Both the position numbers and the translations under genes were made by a program. A stretch of 64,000 bases of DNA. Origin: Narthecium ossifragum (taxonomy: Eukaryota > Streptophyta > Magnoliopsida > Dioscoreales > Nartheciaceae). This document shows, one piece after another, positions 11,742-24,545 of the stretch. Numbering within the stretch: position 1 is the first letter of the stretch; each line of letters begins with the position of its first letter. The notes beneath the pieces are model-generated. The model did no database searches. It was not told where the DNA came from and was given only the letters and a program-made list of their open reading frames with translations. The DNA lies in the NCBI GenBank assembly GCA_963920575.1, contig OY986973.1:23709760-23773759 (forward strand), given 5' to 3'.

Positions 11742-13366
11742 AATCTTTTCTCTTTTCTCTTTTTTCTTTTCTCTTTTTTTTTTTTTTTTGGGACAAAATG
11801 CAGTTCTTTTATGTCTGATTCTTGATCTTATCTGAACAGTTGTTTCAGATTTGGATGTCCAGAAGATTCCTGTGATTGAATAATTAACACAAGTAGCTAA
11901 GAATTAATGACAATGCACTGTATTCACCTACCAAACCTTCTTGTTTGTTTCACACTGTTCATCAGGAGATTCCAAGGTATAAATAAAGATTAAAGAACAC
12001 ATGTGAGATCCAACTTTAGATTTAGGGTTGCTAGTGACATGATTGATGTCTAAGAGAACAATGTGGGACCAATTTTGATTAATAAATCTAGACATGATGA
12101 TAGATAGGTAGGTATATATGGAATATTTCACTGTGGATCAAACATGCAAAGCATTTTATACTTGATTGAAAAGAGAAGAACAATGTCATTATCAACTTTG
12201 AAAAAAGAAAAGGAACCTACATCTTATCTGTTCCAACTTTGGTAAACCAAATTAAAGAAAGTAACATCTTTATTTATCTTAAAACTGTCTTCTTATTAAA
12301 AGATTAGGAGGAATGTAATTTGATCTTAAATATGAAATATGTAATTTGAAAAATATAAAGAGTATATATGTAAATATCCCAACAATTAAGTAAATGGATG
12401 AATTTGAGAGAACTTTATTTTGCAAAAGAAATATCACTATAATAAACGTTATTTTGCAAAAGAAATATCCCAAATCATTTGGGTATACTCCTTTTCGGGT
12501 ACTACTGACCGACCATCACACCAATGAATAAAATCTAAACTGAAAAGATACATGATATTTTAATCTGGATCACATATAGGAAATTCCAACTGCAAGGAGA
12601 AGAGAAAATACTATAGCTAGCAATGGATCAACTCATGTTTCATTTCTCACAGATTTCTTAAGCTTTTAGGGTAGGGCAACCCTTTTGCTGATCTCCACCT
12701 GATCATCAAGTTCAAGAAAACTGTGGAGAAGTATAAGAAAACCCATCTAGCTCTTCCTGTTCATCTCTCCAAATCAATCCTCATCATAAGAGTTCTAAAC
12801 CTTGCAATTACCTTAAAAGAACATTATGAGGAAACCCTAAAAAATCTAAGACATGAATTGATCCAATGCTAGCTATAGACCTATATAGTATTGGTTGCTG
12901 TTGGGTCACTTTTATTATAGCATGGGCCTCCATTAAATCTCACGTTTTTAGTTTCTGGATCTTCTGACAAACAGTTTTCCAACTATTTAAGGAGCTGAAA
13001 TGACTAAAATGCTCTTTAGGAGAAGTATTGGAATCCTAAACTTGTTGTAATTTATAAGGGCATTTTAGTCACTTTTCTCAAGGATTTTGAAAATGTCTAA
13101 AATCCTTCCTTTTCTCTAATTAAGAGACATTTTAATCATTTCAACCCCCTAAAATTAGGGGACGAAGGTGGTCCAAAGACTGTTGGTGAAGTTCTTCGTA
13201 CGTTTCGAGGGACTAATAGGATATCATCAAAAACTTAGGATTAATGTGAAACTTAGTGAATTGAATGACTAACATGATATTAACCCCATGACGAAGACTT
13301 TTTTTCTTCTCCCATAGGCGCAAGCTAAATAATGAGGAAATGAAACAAGCTCTAGAGATTGTTTTA

Positions 13367-13642
13367 GGGGGCGTTTGGTTGTTCGCACCAGTTGATATAT
13401 TCTTTTCTTATCATCTTTGTTTGGTTGTTTGTATCAACTAACACAGTATTAGCTCATTCTCTGTTTGGTTGGTATGTATTGCATCAGTTGATACATCTGT
13501 TTCATTCAATCCAGCCTTTTGTTTTTCAATTTGGTTGGTATGTGATGTATCATGTGATACAACATGATGCATCAACTAATGCTGCATGAAATCACCTTTT
13601 TACATCAACTGCATCAACTGATGCAAGCAACCAAACCCTCAC
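13367..13642. mobile_element. Tourist-like MITE (PIF/Harbinger type)
   Basis: A 276-bp element is flanked by TTA on both sides (13364-13366 and 13643-13645), the target duplication typical of PIF/Harbinger elements. The left end is GGGGGCGTTTGGTTG; the right end read on the minus strand is GTGAGGGTTTGGTTG. The inverted repeat extends about 26 bp. The interior has no coding capacity but repeats GTTTGGTTG and CATCAGTTGAT. Confidence 0.85.
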
Positions 13643-14178
13643 TTAATGACTTTAATCCCTTCCAAAGATCAGAATTACCTTGAACTCCCCGGTCCCTGCC
13701 AACTATAATTTTTTCTATTTCTATTTTAGCAATGGCGTGTGTAATTCATAGTCGTGTGTAATTCATAGCGTTTGGAACTATGAATTACACTAACTATTTC
13801 CAGTCAAACAGTTAGTGTGGAGCGATCTTCAACAACTCCTGATTCTTTGCATTCATAAATGAAAAACAATCACATATTGATACTACAGAACTCAACTCTA
13901 AAAAATGATGCCAAAACATATAACAATCAAGGCAGCAGACAGCCTACTATGAATTGGAGACCCTACAAAACTACTTCAATTAGTTACATAACTCCTGCAT
14001 GAGTTGAGATTTTTTATTTTATTTTTTTTTATGAGTTGAATTTAAAAGCCTTATTCGAATGTTTAAAAATAAATTAAACTGGAAATATCCATGAAGTATT
14101 ATTCCAATTAAATTCACCACAGGGATCTATATGATATTATGATGTTTAGATGGGGTTGAATTGAAGTAACAAACTAGA

Positions 14179-14186
14179 TATAAAAG
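14179..14186 (+). promoter_or_regulatory. TATA box of TAF6
   Basis: TATAAAAG lies immediately before the GA microsatellite at 14192-14229. The start codon is at 14357, so the GA repeat would lie in the 5'UTR or at the transcription start. Confidence 0.6.
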
Positions 14187-14188
14187 CT

Positions 14189-14191
<3 letters not shown>

Positions 14192-14229
<38 letters not shown>
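14192..14229. repeat. (GA)n microsatellite in the TAF6 leader
   Basis: About 19 GA units. A second short GA run at 14340-14356 abuts the start codon. GA-rich leaders are common in plant housekeeping genes and can bind BPC/GAGA factors. Confidence 0.9.
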
Positions 14230-14231
<2 letters not shown>

Positions 14232-14279
14232 CGTCTTCTCTTCTTTCGAGCATAAGCTCGAACAACTCGAGCTCCTCCC

Positions 14280-14306
14280 ATGGAGATGCCAACCATCCGC
14301 ATATAG
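14280..14306 (+). promoter_or_regulatory. Upstream ORF in the TAF6 leader
   Basis: ATG at 14280 opens an eight-codon frame (MEMPTIRI) closed by TAG at 14304-14306, 50 bases before the main start. If the transcript starts near 14210 it could lower translation of TAF6. Confidence 0.45.
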
Positions 14307-14356
14307 AATTATAGATAACTCTATTGATAGGTGTGGAGAGAAAGAGAGAGAGAGAG

Positions 14357-15103
14357 ATGAGCATCGTGCCTAAGGAGACGATAGAGGTGATCGCCCAGAG
14401 CATAGGGATCGGAAACCTGTCGACCGAAGTGGCCCTCGCGCTCTCCCCCGATGTCGAGTACCGCCTCCGGGAGATCATGCAGGTAGACCCGCCAAATTCC
14501 TTTCTTTTATGGTTCTTGAACCCTAGAGTGCGTCTGTTTGGGTACCATGTTGATGGTTTCTACTTTCTACAGTCAAAATCTATATTTTGGGAATTTCTTT
14601 GGCTCGAAATGCCGTATATAGGCGATATTTCTAGTTTTGTCTCCAATCACTCGTTTCAAAGAATCATCAGTTCTAAACCTTTTTTGTTGTGATGCTATCG
14701 TGCTTCTTGGCCAATCGCCCTCTCTCTTTCTTGGTTGAAAACGACTGTTTCGATCACTCTTGAGAGCAATTAGCTCTACATAAGCATAAATTTTGGAAGA
14801 TACCCATATCATTAACTCTCGATTTTCAGCATTTCTGAGATTTTTGGCTCTGAAAGAACACACACGTGTTAGAATACAACTGCCATTGTCAGAATCTTTG
14901 GCTATAAATCCTAACTCTTTTCGTATCCATGTGATGAATTTACGATTTTGCTGTGACAAGTGTAGGAGGCGATCAAGTGCATGCGCCACTCAAAGAGGAC
15001 AGTCCTGACGGCAGAGGATGTGGACAGTGCACTTAGCCTGAGGAACGTAGAGGTGAATTATTTACTGAATTTTTTAACTATTTATTTAGGATTTTATGGA
15101 GTT

Positions 15104-15138
<35 letters not shown>

Positions 15139-18100
15139 ATGAGATGAACCAAGAGGCTGATTTTATGGAGTTGTTAACCAAGTGTCTTTGTGGTGGTTTT
15201 AATATTTTCACCTGGTGTGTATCAAAATAGTGGCTTCTTTGCTTGAAAAGATGGAGCATTCATTTCTAAGAATAAACCTGACTTCTTGATATCCTTCTAT
15301 TTGATTATGGAATCAATTACGTTTAACTTAGTGCTTAGTATTCTTTGGAACATGGTTTTGATTGTTTGGTGTTTTTTGTGTTCATAACCCTTACTTTTTT
15401 TCCCTGGAAAAGATGCAACAATGGGTTAAATGCAGTAGAGTTGACATTGAATATACCTTGTTGGACTTCACCTTGGTGGTTTTGTGGTCTTTAATAATTG
15501 GATTTGATTGTTCTGTGATTTTCATCAGACCCTTGAATTATTCTGGACAAGATGCAAAACTTGTTTTATTTGGGAATGCTGGCTTCTTTGGGAGCTTTGG
15601 CATCGACTTTAGACCTAGCAGCGAAAGTTGTGTCCTATCTAGAGTTTTTGTGAGTTCATTCTGTTGAAAACTATGAACTTAAATCATAATAATGGTATTT
15701 CACAATGTTTATATGAATGCGACTTGTGACAGCCAAATGGTTTGTTTAGAGCCAAAAAGTTTTATCAAATGAATTTGTATACTGATTTTCTATTTTTCTG
15801 TTAGCTTTCAAGAAAATCTAGGTGGCCTTATCATTTTATGGTATTGGGAAGTTGGAAATTCTCAAACTTTATGGGATTGTACTCTTCGTGATAATTGTTG
15901 AATTACCTGCTCATTGGCCCAAGAATAGCCAACTTACTGTAGTATGTGGTTAGGCGCATAGGTTCCTGAGCTTTATCTGTAACTTATTTGAATGTTTCTC
16001 CTTGACGATTTGATGTTGTTGTTAGTTTCTAATGATCTTAGTGTTTGTTATGCTTATGAATGCTAGTGTTCTTAACTCAGCCGATTTATGGATTTGCTTG
16101 TGGGGATCCCTTGCGGTTCAGAAGAGCTGTGGGGCATAAGGATCTGTTTTACATTGATGACAAAGATGTGGACTTTAAGGAGGTGAGAAAAGATGATAAC
16201 ATAATTATCACAATGAGGTATTCGAAGATTCTGCATCAAGCTTATATTACAGTGCTGGGTATCTGTAGGTCATTGAAGCACCCCTGCCCAAAGCACCACT
16301 TGATACTGCTGTTGTGGCTCATTGGCTAGCAATTGAAGGGGTGCAGCCCGCAATTCCTGAAAACGCACCTGTAGAAGGTAGAATATCATGCTTTGGCCAA
16401 CTGAAATGGTTTTTTTTGTCTTCTAGAGCGCTTGGCTATGCATCTTTCGTACAAGAGCTGATAGTAAGTATCCATTACATTTGTTATTTCTGATGTCTTT
16501 AATTTTCAGCACTTGTAGCCCCATTGGAGAACAAGAAGTCTGATCACAGCAGGGAGGATGGACTTCCTGTTGATATCAAACTCCCTGTGAAACATGTATT
16601 ATCTAGAGAACTCCAGGTATTCCTCAATCAATTAATCAATACTCTGGTGTGGTTGGTATTTTGTGAATCATGAATCACTTAGAACATTCCTCTGAAAAAT
16701 TGCCCATTTTTTTTGGCTTTGCAGCTGTACTTTGACAAAATCACTGAGCTTGCTACGACAAGGTCTGAATCTGTTCTTTTCAAAGAAGCTCTCGTGAGTT
16801 TGGCGACAGATTCTGGGCTTCATCCATTGGTTCCATACTTTGCATACTTCATCACAGATGAGGTTGTGTGTTGATCTATTTGTTAATGAATTGTCCAATT
16901 TGTAACTATGAATATTAACCGAGTAATTTGCAGGTTGCTCGAAGTTTGCAGGATCTTCCGCTGCTTTTTGCTCTGATGCGCGTTGTCCGTAGCCTTCTCC
17001 GAAATCCACACGTCCACATTGAGCCTTATGTATGCTCTTATGTCGATACACACACAGCATTAAGATGCTTATTTAATTTCCTGTTTCCCATTATCAGAAT
17101 AATTGGTCAACAATCGTGTGGAAGGAAAGTGGAGGGCTTACTCATGGATGATTTAGCCCGCAAAAAAGAATATTATTGGCAGATGTATGCTTGATCTCTT
17201 CCTGATGAGCATTATTTGTCTTCAATTCTCAGTTGCATCAGCTGATGCCATCAATGATAACATGCCTTGTGGCCAAAAAATTGGGGCATAGGCTTGCAGA
17301 TAACCACTGGGAGCTAAGAGATTTTTCTGCAAATTTAGTTGCTTCTGTGTGCCGAAGGTGAGATCATTTCTCGACATAAACTTCGTTGATATGATATGTA
17401 GTATTTGCTTTTTTGTTCTTGAATTAAGGTTTGAGAATATGAAGCCTTCAACTAGCATCCGATGATTTATCCATGTATCATCTTACTGAACTAATGTGCA
17501 TATCCTCAAGCCTATTCGAAGATGGTGCATGTTTGATGACTAATTGAATGATACATTTAACTTGTTGCAGTTTTTAGGATACTGGGGAATTCATTTGCAT
17601 GTACTTCCCATTTAACATAGCAAATGCCTTTAACTTATCCAAGTAGGCTAAATGCATATGGTCGCACACATTTTTGTTCTGCTTTCAGAAGGCGATAATC
17701 AGATCTAAATGTTGAATCATATTCGAGCAAAAAATTGGTTGCCGGATCTCCCTACCCCTTGCAACATTGATGGAAGCTCTGATTGTCAAGAGTACACAAA
17801 AGCATCAAAATAATTTGATGACTGGCATATAATAAATCTACCATCCAGAGCCAAATTTTCTATTGAAATGCCCATAGAGACCACTTTTTTATTATTTGAT
17901 TGGACATGGAACCTAGAATGCAGATTAACCAAAATGTGGAATATAGTCTTGAAATCCTAGTGCACTTCTGTCCTGATAGTTGAAACCAAGTGCCTTGTTA
18001 GTACCGTGTACTGCTTTGAAAATTTTTTAATAGCTTCTAAACTAATTAGGCGAGTACACATTTCTGCCTCCTTAAATTTATTCTTAGCATCTTCTTTTAG

Positions 18101-19929
18101 CTTTAAGATATGTGTTCTTTATTTCTTTCCAAAAAGTATGTCATTTTCTTGTTTCGTGTTGTAGATTTTAAAGTTAAATTCCAAATGATGTCTGCAGATT
18201 TGGCCATATGTATCACAACCTCCAGTCCCGCCTGACGAAAACTCTCATTCATGCATTCTTGGATCCATCTAAAGCAATGACCCAGCACTATGGTGCCATT
18301 CAAGGGCTAGCTGCTCTCGGACCTAGTGTGGTAGTTCCTGATTCCCAGCTTCCTATATCATCTGGTGCTTTTGTTTTTATATTTGACATATATATATAAG
18401 CATCTTAACTTGGTAGGTGCGTCTTCTAATTCTACCTAACTTGGAGCCATATCTGCAACTTTTGGTGCCAGAGATGCAATTAGAGAAACAGAAGAATGAG
18501 TTGAAGAGAAAAGAAGCTTGGCGTGTCTACGGTGCCTTGTTGGTCTGATCAGCTCACTTCTTATTGTTGTGTAATTAATGAGATGTTGCATGTAAAAAGC
18601 ATGTACCTTCTATTAATGTGCTATTTACCATTGAGATATATTTCAGTGTGCTGCAGGTAAATGCTTGTATGACCGTCTCAAGTTGTTCCCTGGCTTGTTA
18701 TTGCCCCCTGTTTCGCGTTCATCTTGGAGGAGCAATGGAAAAGTTGTGACTACTATGCCAAGTAAGAGTGTTTTGGACTTGCTGCTTTATCACCTTAATC
18801 TCATTGGTTCTGTACATTGTTAATTTAATTGAGAAGTTCCATTACAAACATGTCCAGATCATTCGATCCCTTATTAAACAAGGGACTTGCTTGTGTCTTC
18901 TATCTATCTGGGAAATACATTACTCTGCACAGATCTATTATTCTTTATTTGATTTAGCAGTGAAGTACAATAATCGGTGTTCACGGATTTTTAAAACTGA
19001 GAGTAAGGACATCTGTGATGATAGATGGTGAGTTCATGGATGGATAGACAGATAACTTTCAAACCTGTTAGATGATCAAATGATTATAATGGCGAATGAG
19101 GAGTTGGACATTTTTTTTGTCGTGAGTCTGTTTTCATCATTGTTCAACTTGGATGAGGTTCAGAGAGCCTTTAGGAACCTGCAAATTCGTTTGCTTGGCG
19201 GGGGAGCACAATGGAATATCAAGATAGAAGTTTATAGGGTAAGAATCTTACGATTGGCCAAGCAGCTTGACTGATATTTTAAGAAATATCAAAGCTTGAA
19301 AAGTACATTTAGTGTGATATGGCAAATTGACTCGTAGGGAATGACAACTATAACGTATCCTACATAAGTTACATGAGAGAGTGATAGGGCTCAAAATTCA
19401 CTAGAATGACACTTCTTGGGATACTTGGAGGCAATTTGGACAGATAAAATTAGGGATATGGTTTGTTGAAGAGAAATACACTAGTAGGAATTCTGAGTCA
19501 AAATTAAGTCATGAATTTTCTGTGAAATTATGAACTGATGACTTTCTTCTCCACCTTAAAGATAAGCGCAAGCCAAGTTCCAATCATCTACTGCAGCAGC
19601 CTCCCCTAAAGAAGCTCGCAGCTGATGGCCCACTGGGTCCAACACCTTCCATCCCGATGACAGCCAACATGCAAGGAGCAGCTGAAGGGTTTCCAACCGC
19701 ATCAGGTGAGTCTAGCGGCGTGCCATCCTCATCAGGCCAAGTATCGAACGATAGCTCTTCCGGTGGAAACAGGAAGGGTGATGGTAGGGTACCAAAGGTG
19801 TCGGCAGTCCTTGCTCAAGCTTGGAAGGAGGACCTGGATGCTGGGCACTTGTTGGGGTCACTGTTTGAGCTGTTCGGGGAAGGCATATTCTCATTCATTC
19901 AGCCAGCAGAGATGTCGATCTTTCTTTAG
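14357..19929 (+). CDS. TAF6: Transcription initiation factor TFIID subunit 6
   Basis: Twelve coding exons: 14357-14482, 14966-15052, 16081-16182, 16269-16377, 16510-16616, 16725-16862, 16934-17029, 17233-17357, 18198-18330, 18417-18542, 18647-18761 and 19562-19929. All phases close, giving 543 residues, close to known plant TAF6. The N-terminus [19 protein letters not shown] starts the histone fold (about residues 1-70), which pairs with TAF9 in TFIID. Residues about 170-400 form the conserved HEAT-repeat region, with stretches such as [31 protein letters not shown] and [14 protein letters not shown]. The C-terminus is a Ser/Gly/Pro-rich tail. TAF6 is a core-promoter recognition subunit in the nucleus. 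Intron 2 contains a 33-base T run. Confidence 0.95.
15105..15137. repeat. Poly-T run in TAF6 intron 2
   Basis: Thirty-three uninterrupted T bases. It may be the tail of an antisense retro-inserted sequence or simple slippage; no target duplication was seen. Confidence 0.95.
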
Positions 19930-20696
19930 AACCTGCTGGATTAACAGATGTCTGCTTGAGTAACTTAAACTATGTCTGTAACAGTTTCTTTGAAAGATGT
20001 ATGATTGGAAACCTCTTGCATCATAAGGGCTGCGCGATGTAATTATACAACTGCTAATATAGCTTGTGAGCTTGGTAGATCAAATTTTAATGTCATTATT
20101 CATCTGCTCAATAACTGTCAAGGATCTTTTATTGCTAGATGTTCTTTTTTGGCTGTGAGTTTATGGTCCTTTTTCATCATCTGATGGCTCAGCTGGGTTT
20201 CTGGTCTGGTGTAGCTGTGGCTTTCAAATGAGCAGCAGTCTTGAAGAATTTATATGCTACGTGAGTCCCACTTCTAGCATTTAGACACAGTATGTCTGGA
20301 ATAATTACCCCACAAACATTTTCAATCTTCAAAGGTGGTTTCAATGTTTCTTTGTTACAGCCTCAATTTAAGGTCATGCTGGCCTACTTCCCAGGATCTT
20401 CCCAGGATCAGCATTCTTTAAGAAATATCTAACCAACTAGCATTGACAATCAAAATAAATCAAAAGGCTAGTTTTGACAAATAGAAGGAAAAGTAAATGA
20501 AATATATAAATTCCAAAGATTTTGCAACATTTGTGGAAACAATATGGTTGCTCTTACAAGAACTAAAACAAGGACAAACAGACAAGGAAAATAAGGAAGA
20601 AGGGAGACTTTGTACAGAAATAAGACAGTCCAGCTATCTATGAAAATGGTCTCTGGGACTTTTTCCTCACATGACAGGAGCACGCGGGGGAGACAA
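19930..20696. other. Convergent intergenic region between TAF6 and FTSZ1
   Basis: The 3' UTRs of two genes pointing at each other. No additional gene or repeat was recognised. Confidence 0.7.
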
Positions 20697-23600
20697 TCAG
20701 AAGAAGAGCTTCCGAGCCCGAGAGGCAACAGGAGATGAATTACTCTGCTTAAGAGGATGAGACCCAACTTTGGCAGCTTCTTGTGCTTCGACCATCTTGG
20801 CTGTTCTTGGATCAGTTAGGAGGCTTTTCTGGAATGACTGAGGAAAGCCTGTTGCTATAATTGTCACATGAATCTCACCGGTGTAACGATCATCGACAAC
20901 GGCACCAAATATTATGTTTGCGGAAGGATCTGCCAAACTTGTTACAACCTGTCATTGTGGAGATAACTTAGCACAAGAAATTCAACAAACAATGATGAAA
21001 TCAAATACTAAGCCAAGAAGAGCACAAGCATAAGGTTTCCATGAAAAGGACTTTGCTGAGGACTTGCAGAAAGTGTGGAGTATTTAGGAAAAATGGATCA
21101 GGAGAAGCACATTTCAATAAATCAGGGAGGTTAAATATCCATGATATCATATTGGCCCTCGGAGAACATTTTAGTCATCACAAAACGATATAAAAAAGCA
21201 AGAGAATCTAACATAATAAGAGTTCTGATTGTTGGCACTTGTCGAAATAGCCAACCAAGAAGAAATTCACAAGCAATTTGGAATGTTTGTCAATTTTGGC
21301 TAGAGTATCATAGGTTATCTGGACACAAATCGGTTTTGTAGCCTTAACCCATTAGTCAGAGACATGCATATGCAAAGGAACAAGAAGTCCTAGGATTTTT
21401 TAGTATGCACCTGAGAAACTCTATTGACTTCTTGCAATGTGATATCCTTTCCGCCAGTTATATTGTATACAACACCAGTAGCCGCATCAATAGAGGATCC
21501 GATTAGTGGTGCTAAAGTTGCTTGTTCAGCTGCTTCTTGTGCGCGGTTTTTGCTGGAGGAAACACCAACACCAAGCATGGCAGTTCCAGAGTTCTTCATA
21601 ACTGCTTTTACATCTGCAAAATCAACATTAACAAGTCCTGGAATCTGCAAATTTGGATAGATTACATACATGGTCAATGGCCATTTAAATCAGTTTCTCG
21701 ACTGAAAAAAACCTGGAATTTCAAAACTGTGAAAACGATATGTCAACAACCACTTACTGTTATAATGTCTGAAATCCCTTGCACTCCCTGGCGTAAAACG
21801 TCATCAGCAAGAAGAAATGCATCCTGAAGAGGGGTCTGTTCATCCACAATATCCAACAAACGATCATTTGGAATAACTATCAGAGTGTCAACACTCTTTT
21901 CCAACTTCTCAATAGCTTCCAGTCCCTGAAAATGGAGAAAGCAAAGCATCAAGAAGTTGGAGAAAGCTCGTCAGGTTGAGCAACTTAAAAGTAGAATGAC
22001 ATAAGGAAACAGGTTGACAAACGATATTCATAGCAAAGTTTCCTTAGCTCAAAGATAAAACAACTTGCTTCCAGCATCAAAGAACAATATGAAACCTGCC
22101 TGTAAAGATCTTTTACGGCCTTCAAAGCTGAATGGAAATGTAACCACACCAACAGTCAAATAACCAGCTTCCTTTGATATCTGGGCAACAACTGGAGCAG
22201 CACCTGAGCCTGTGCCTCCACCCATGCCAGCTGTTATAAAGACAAGATCTGAATCCTTGAGAGCATTGGCTATGGTTTCTTTAGATTCCTCAGCGGCTTG
22301 CTCTCCCAGAAGTGGGTTTCCACCAGTACCTGAATTTTGGGACAGGATTAACATCATAGGCGTACTACAATAGTAAGGTAACAAATTCCAATCTTCCTGT
22401 TTCCACTCTCTGATTTCTATTGCACAAGCTTAACTTGCTAATGAAGTCCCAGCTTGGGATGTCCATTGAGCTGGGCAATTAGAGGCTTGAATAAGAAATC
22501 CAGCTAATTATAGGGTGCTTGAATATGAAGAGATCATGGAAATTGAAAAGTTATAGTTGAGCTCATTCTTTCACTGTCACATGCATGTCCAATATAATCT
22601 TTTACAAATTGAAACAAGGCTGAGAGACCCACCTAGTCCACGAGTCAAAAGCTCACCAATCTGCAATGGATTTTTCGCCTCTGAATGCAGCAGTGCCTGA
22701 GAGTCGGTGTTTATCGCGTAGAATTCAACACCCTACAGCATCAGAAATATTCACATAAGCAACCCTTGAAGTTGATGACCAAAAAACAACACACAAATGT
22801 AAAGCCCCAGGATGGCAGCTTAGTGGTGGCGCCTATAACTAGATAAACCAATAATGTAGTATTGATGAAAACAAGCACATGGTAAAAATCCACAATCAGA
22901 ACATACACCGCATAAGTTTGAAATTGTCCTAGAAAATAGATATAAGTGGAAAAGCAAGATTAGAATCCCACAATAAAAGGATGGGCATTAGGACCAAACC
23001 ATCGTAGAATTCCATAAGCTCAATAGTGGTGACACAGTTTGACAACCCCAAAACACAATGACAAGCTTAAGAAAACAATCACAGTGCTGAAAATTTCTTC
23101 TTAAAAATTAAGTACACTAATAGGCCACAAATCTTGAAGGAAAAAGCATCACATCGACACCATGTATCCACTTGAAGTCTAAATGAGAACTATAAGCCCT
23201 CAAACTGTAAAAGCTAATAAATGTACCTTCATAATTCCACCATTCTGAGCCAAAAAAATAGACGACCATGAAAAAGGCTCAAGAAGCTTAAAAACCAGAG
23301 CATATTATCCACTCATTTAGAAGGATAAAGCAGCAGCGCATAGAGCATGAGAAATTTCAATTAGATTCCACACATTCACATTCAATGTAGATGATTCATG
23401 ATGAAAGAAAAAATAGTACATTTATACAACCACCACTAACCAAAAAAACAACACTAGCTTCAAAAATCAAGGCAATGCTACAAATTCCGAAGAAAAGATC
23501 TAATATATGAATCTCCATGACAAACCTTTCCAGCAAATGTAATAACCAACCAAATTAGAATAACCAACTATACCAGGAAACTGCATTAAGACCCAAATAA

Positions 23601-24106
23601 AAGAAGCGCCCCAGCAAGTTAAAAATTCCATTAATTCCAGATCATTTTAAGAAAATTTATTTCGAATAAGAACCACACGAAAAATCTAAAGAAACACAGC
23701 CAATTTTTCTGAGGAGAAAACAAAAAAGAACAACCACATTCATAATACAAACCCACAACCTAAAACAATAAAAATTCGAACTTTTTGAAGAACGACAACA
23801 ACATTTCAGAAACCCAGATCAAAAACAAGATTCTCATGAACCCACCTGCAAACCGCTTTGAATCATCCGATTGACCGCGTTGTTCCCGCCGCCCCCAACC
23901 CCAACCACCTTAATCCGCGCGGAATCCACAGGAGCGAACTGCGAAAAGGAACACCTGATCGAAGGGTCCCTCCTTCTCCTCCTCCCCGAGGAGGGACTCC
24001 TCTGACCCAATCCACCAAGCCATAGTGGAGATTTGAAGGGATTAAGAGAAGAGGACTGGTGCATTGTTAGCTGGATTAAAGAAGAAGAAGAAGAAGAAGA
24101 AGCCAT
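20697..24106 (-). CDS. FTSZ1: Plastid division protein FtsZ1
   Basis: Six coding exons, high to low: 24106-23846, 22732-22633, 22329-22100, 21925-21758, 21644-21411 and 20948-20697; 414 residues. The Ser-rich N-terminus of about 55 residues looks like a chloroplast transit peptide. The tubulin/FtsZ GTPase follows: [15 protein letters not shown] for nucleotide binding, GGGTGSG at residues 157-163 (tubulin signature), and the T7 catalytic loop N259-V-D261-F-A-D264. The protein ends in SRARKLFF and lacks the C-terminal core peptide that FtsZ2 uses to bind ARC6, which assigns it to FtsZ1. It polymerises with FtsZ2 into the stromal Z ring. Intron 3 seems to use a GC donor (see findings). Confidence 0.96.
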
Positions 24107-24545
24107 CGCGAGAGAGAGAGAAGAGAAGAGAGACAGAGAGAGAGTTCATATTAGGGTTTTGGGGAGTTTTTTAAGCTCCTTTTTCCCTCTTTTTTTTTGC
24201 TTAAAAATCTCCTCTTTGGTTTTATCTCCATTTTAATGCACATAAAGAATTAATAATTAAGAATATAATATGGAGCTCCCATCCCATATTCCAATATATA
24301 TTAGCATTTCAATAATAATTAGATCTAAGCTTTTGGACCCGAATCCAAGTCCAATAATGTTTCGGATGCAAAACCATCATCCACTAGGACCAATGGGTTT
24401 CGGAGCTCCAACGGCATTGTTTACTTTGAATCCTATGGGTGATTAATTTCTAGAAGTCCAGTTACCGTTCGTCTTAAAAATGGAGTATTGAGTGAGAGGA
24501 GTCCACCTTATCCGCCCATTGGAAGAGGAGGGGAGAGAGAGAGAG
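24107..24545. promoter_or_regulatory. Short divergent intergenic region shared by FTSZ1 and FLU
   Basis: Only 439 bp separate the two start codons, and the genes point away from each other. On the FTSZ1 side a CT-rich leader (GA-rich on the plus strand, 24108-24145) precedes the ATG. The middle (24240-24330) is AT-rich. Two chloroplast proteins may share a bidirectional promoter; this is inferred from position only. Confidence 0.6.

Larger units (their letters stand above)
10771..14178. other. 3.4 kb divergent intergenic region between the IQD gene and TAF6
   Basis: It holds the IQD 5'UTR and promoter, AT-rich DNA and several small inverted-repeat elements, but no gene. The clear items are an element near 11376-11741, an inverted-repeat pair near 12990-13150, a MITE at 13367-13642 and a short hairpin near 13756-13792. 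Open frames here are short and unsupported. Confidence 0.7.

Noticed and set aside
18768..19274. Two open frames of 64-87 codons in TAF6 intron 11
   Set aside because: No recognisable similarity, and the flanking exons splice cleanly over them; possibly old transposon sequence but unsupported.
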